Below are positions 61,699 through 64,000 of a stretch of 64,000 nucleotides of DNA, in pieces; position 1 is the first letter of the stretch, and the number at the start of each line of letters is the position of its first letter. The translations under genes and the position numbers were made by a program. This stretch comes from Selaginella moellendorffii (taxonomy: Eukaryota; Streptophyta; Lycopodiopsida; Selaginellales; Selaginellaceae). Below the pieces are notes generated by a model. The model saw nothing but the letters and a program-made list of their open reading frames with translations. It was not told the DNA's origin and made no database searches. Location: positions 47,511-111,510 of the forward strand of contig NW_003314268.1 of the NCBI RefSeq assembly GCF_000143415.4, written 5' to 3'.

Positions 61699-62391
61699 AT
61701 GGAAATTGTGACAAAAATAACATCTTTATTTTCTAGAAGGGTTGTTTCTCACCGAAAGGCTTCCGAAGTTTCCATTGCTGGGTCACGACCAAGGCCATGT
61801 AACACTCTCATCACCCCCCTCGACAAAACCGGCAGCTTGAAGGGGAATGACTTTGACTTCATGGAAGAAGTAGGAAGGATTACAGAAACTAATGCTAGCC
61901 CCGGCAGAGAAGCATTGAGGCTTGCCGAACTGCTGATTACGCCTTTCACTTTTGTGGCTTCTACATGCCTCCAATCGGGAATCTCCCTCATCAAAGAAGA
62001 TGCAACGCCAGTGGAAAAGGGGCGCTGCTTCCACTTCCTTCTCGCTGCAGCCATCTCAGTAATTGGATTGACATGGTTTCTAATAGCGATCGGTGAGAAC
62101 GAACAAGGAAACGCTTCTGAGGTCAAAAAGCTCATGATCTCTATTTGGTTGATCTTCTTTACGAGCTTGTCCGTGATGATGCAACCACTCTTTTTCAGCG
62201 TCCTCTACATTGTCTACGACGTTAGCAACACGATCGCAACGTGGTCAACCGTGGGTGCGTCTTTACTTCTTGTAATTCTAGTCTTCGTTAATTCCTTGAA
62301 AAGGTTGTTCCAATGGATTCCACTGAGAGGAACTATGTTCGTCATCATCTTTCTTGCTAATGCGTATGGGTACAGTCTATACAAAAAGTGA
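61699..62391 (+). CDS. Multi-pass membrane protein of unknown function
   Basis: A 230-residue frame from the ATG at 61699. Residues 1-105 are hydrophilic, with a conserved-looking block LAELLITPFTFVAS and GISLIKEDATP before the membrane region. Four hydrophobic helices follow (about 106-125, 140-160, 162-195 and 207-227), ending in a short basic tail YSLYKK. I do not recognise the family. TTTTCTAG at about 61727-61735 could be a splice acceptor, so the first 12 codons may be intronic. A decayed relative lies 1 kb downstream on the other strand. AATAATAAAAG at 62432 may serve polyadenylation. Confidence 0.55.
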   Translation: MEIVTKITSLFSRRVVSHRKASEVSIAGSRPRPCNTLITPLDKTGSLKGNDFDFMEEVGRITETNASPGREALRLAELLITPFTFVASTCLQSGISLIKEDATPVEKGRCFHFLLAAAISVIGLTWFLIAIGENEQGNASEVKKLMISIWLIFFTSLSVMMQPLFFSVLYIVYDVSNTIATWSTVGASLLLVILVFVNSLKRLFQWIPLRGTMFVIIFLANAYGYSLYKK

Positions 62392-62489
62392 AGAATTTCA
62401 TTTCGTGTGGTAATCGCCTACAAAAAGTGAAGAAATAATAAAAGAATTTCATTTCTTGTGGTAAAAACATCCAAAAGCTTTTGTTTGTT

Positions 62490-62723
62490 CTAACTAGCAA
62501 GTCGCTGTCTCTCCCTGCGTTGGAGGATTCTTCTCTTGGATTTCTTATCCTTGCTCCGCTTCTCCTTCACGTCCACCCAGGTGGAGTCGGGGCCGTGATC
62601 GTCCGCCACCGCTGACGAGCTTGCCTGGCTGTGCCTGCGCTTGAGGAGCGTCGCCCTCCTTGGCTTCGCGTCTTTGGAGTGAGTGGCGTGGAAAACTCCT
62701 CCGACGGTGTCTGATCTCATCAA
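62490..62723 (-). CDS. Small basic protein, hypothetical
   Basis: A 77-residue frame, convergent with the membrane-protein gene. The C-terminal third is strongly basic (VKEKRSKDKKSKRRILQRRE), suggesting nuclear or nucleic-acid association. An overlapping 67-codon frame starts 25 bases upstream, so the true start or an upstream exon is unclear. No family recognised. Confidence 0.35.
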   Translation of the reverse strand: MMRSDTVGGVFHATHSKDAKPRRATLLKRRHSQASSSAVADDHGPDSTWVDVKEKRSKDKKSKRRILQRRERQRLAS

Positions 62724-62748
62724 AGCGAGTGAAAGTCACGACTGGCAT

Positions 62749-63319
62749 GGTGCCAACTCAAGAATTGATAGCAGGAAGATGGTGAGGAGGTGGAAATTTT
62801 GACAAAGTAATAAACTGCACTGCATTGCATTACAGAAGAGAGATAGATAGATAGTTCGTGGGCTGCAGCAACACCACGAGTGGGCCGCGGCGCCACCAGC
62901 GGCGCCGCTGGGCATAGATCACGGTGGTGCTTTCTCTCCTCCTCCTGACAGCCTGGAATGGGGCGCCTTGACCTCGTCCACTCTCCAAAGCCCACTCCAC
63001 GCATCACGCTTACAAGCTCCGGCGCAGTGGTGCTCTGCCGATTGGAGTAGCGGCCGCCATGGATTCTCCGGCAAGGGCCTCAACTGGTAAGATTATCTTT
63101 CTTCTTCCTTTTTTCTCTAGATTTTGTTCTTGCCTGTATAGGTGCATCCAAAACAGCCAAGTTCTTGGCATATCACCCAGATGATCCGTGGATGTGAGCT
63201 CGATTTGCAGTTGTTCGCGGATTTTGCTCACGTTGGGGACGACGCCGGCATTTTTGCTGGTGTGGTTCCAGGTATTTAAAAACTTGTATAGTTCATTTCG
63301 AGCTTGGGAAGTTTTCTCT
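62749..63319. other. Unassigned region with a possible short two-exon start
   Basis: An ATG in strong context (GCCGCCATGG, 63059) opens a frame that could be spliced (63059-63086, then 63142-63197) but ends after 27 codons. No product is recognised. A GATA tetranucleotide run lies near 62840. Confidence 0.3.
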
Positions 63320-63535
63320 TCACTTTTCGTTTCTTGATGGAGATGTTCCTTTGCTATGGAAGGATTGCCAGAAGCGTGGATGCTCAGTAGCCTGATTTAG
63401 ACACCATGCCATACTGAGAAAGAAGTGGAAGCAACGCCCGTTTTCCGCTGCCGTTGCATTCTCTTTGATTAGGGAGATTGCCGACTCGAGGCAGGCAGGC
63501 CACAAAAGCGAAAGGCGTAAGCAGCAATTTTGAAA
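63320..63535 (-). pseudogene. Decayed relative of the membrane protein at 61699
   Basis: The minus strand reads LLTPFAFVA, then in a shifted frame CLESAISLIKENATAAENG and RCFHF. This matches LLITPFTFVAS and CLQSGISLIKEDATPVEKG of the gene at 61699-62391. The similarity stops before the membrane helices, and a frame shift separates the two blocks. Confidence 0.75.
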
Positions 63536-63777
63536 CTCAAAGTGATCAACATTATATATTCTTTAGATTCCCTGGAATGCCTTGAGTCGGCATTTGCTGC
63601 ACACAAGTGACACAAGGTGTTCTGCAACTTGCCACGATAAATAATCATATGTATGTTTGTTCATACAAGTCAAGCTGATTCTGACATTTTGCTACATGAA
63701 TAGCAACGGGAAACAAAACTTCGTGATAAAACCAAATGGCAATTGAACATCTTGATTTTACATGGGGATTTGATATT
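63536..63777. other. AT-rich spacer
   Basis: Nothing recognised. Confidence 0.5.
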
Positions 63778-64000
63778 TTAGTTATAATTTCTTTGTGCTT
63801 GTTCTCTGCTCGCTAGTGTTCTTACGATCCAGGGGTGCCTAAGCAGTTGCTCCACAGTCAGCCTCTTGCCCGGATCAACCTCCAACATCCAAATGATCAA
63901 ATCCTGAGCCTCCCTCGACACACCCACGGTCCAAGCTCTTCAACAACATAAGCACTGTGGTATTCTGAGAACGGCCCGGACAAGCTCATAGAGAATGAGC
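63778..64000 (-). CDS. Protein kinase C-lobe, partial at window edge
   Basis: The minus-strand frame ends at TAA (63778-63780) and contains VSREAQDLIIWMLEVDPGKR, then LTVEQLLRHPWI, the subdomain X-XI region of Ser/Thr kinases including the conserved Arg. Upstream, in a different frame, SLSGPFSEY and EELGPW look like the preceding part, with the frame changing at about 63930-63945. This may be a short indel, a sequencing error or a decayed gene. The rest lies beyond the right edge, so the kinase type cannot be given. Confidence 0.65.

Overview
The window looks like nuclear DNA of a land plant, most likely a lycophyte such as Selaginella. This is inferred from very short introns (about 50-70 bp) with clean GT-AG borders, a plant coatomer gene, a plastid sigma factor, tau-class glutathione transferases, an intronless PPR gene, and GC-balanced gene islands set in very AT-rich, retrotransposon-filled DNA. 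No bacterial-type operons, rRNA, tRNA or CRISPR arrays were seen.

Left part (1-15 kb). A decayed Ty3/gypsy chromovirus lies on the minus strand (1-5181), inserted in the integrase of an older gypsy element (5182-5590). Next come a duplicated fragment of a PWP2 (U3 snoRNP WD40) gene carrying a hAT transposase remnant (5530-6905), a 5'-truncated homomeric acetyl-CoA carboxylase with a premature TGA (about 6975-12418), and a broken PWP2 locus (12480-14664). The second PWP2 locus holds a nearly perfect copy of the 5530-6905 segment.

Middle-left (15-25.3 kb). This is AT-rich DNA with one intronless secreted B-lectin gene (17246-18136), a decayed retroelement with an LTR, primer site and gag zinc knuckle (19060-20600), a probable PPR relic, and a short-LTR gypsy element that has lost protease and reverse transcriptase (22032-25280).

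Gene island (25.3-45.1 kb). A tandem segmental duplication gives two tau GST genes and one complete plus one truncated copy of an alpha/beta-hydrolase-like gene that lacks the nucleophile serine. Then, all on the plus strand, come a C2H2 zinc-finger protein, a PPR protein, a plastid sigma-70 factor and coatomer subunit alpha (with a 211-bp assembly gap). The PPR protein and sigma factor both point to organelle gene expression; I see no operon-like link among the other neighbours.

Right part (45-64 kb). A foldback MITE is followed by a nested stack. A very decayed gypsy element (46.5-60.3 kb) is interrupted by a TRIM with perfect 5-bp target duplication, by a large non-coding LTR element, and by rearranged inverted pieces of its LTR. 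The right edge has a multi-pass membrane protein gene with a decayed paralogue nearby and the C-terminal end of a protein kinase gene.

The observations most worth follow-up are the secreted lectin with an unrecognised N-terminal domain, the hydrolase-like protein without its nucleophile, the non-coding LTR element whose LTR family also flanks a gag-coding relic, and the ACC/PWP2 rearrangement.
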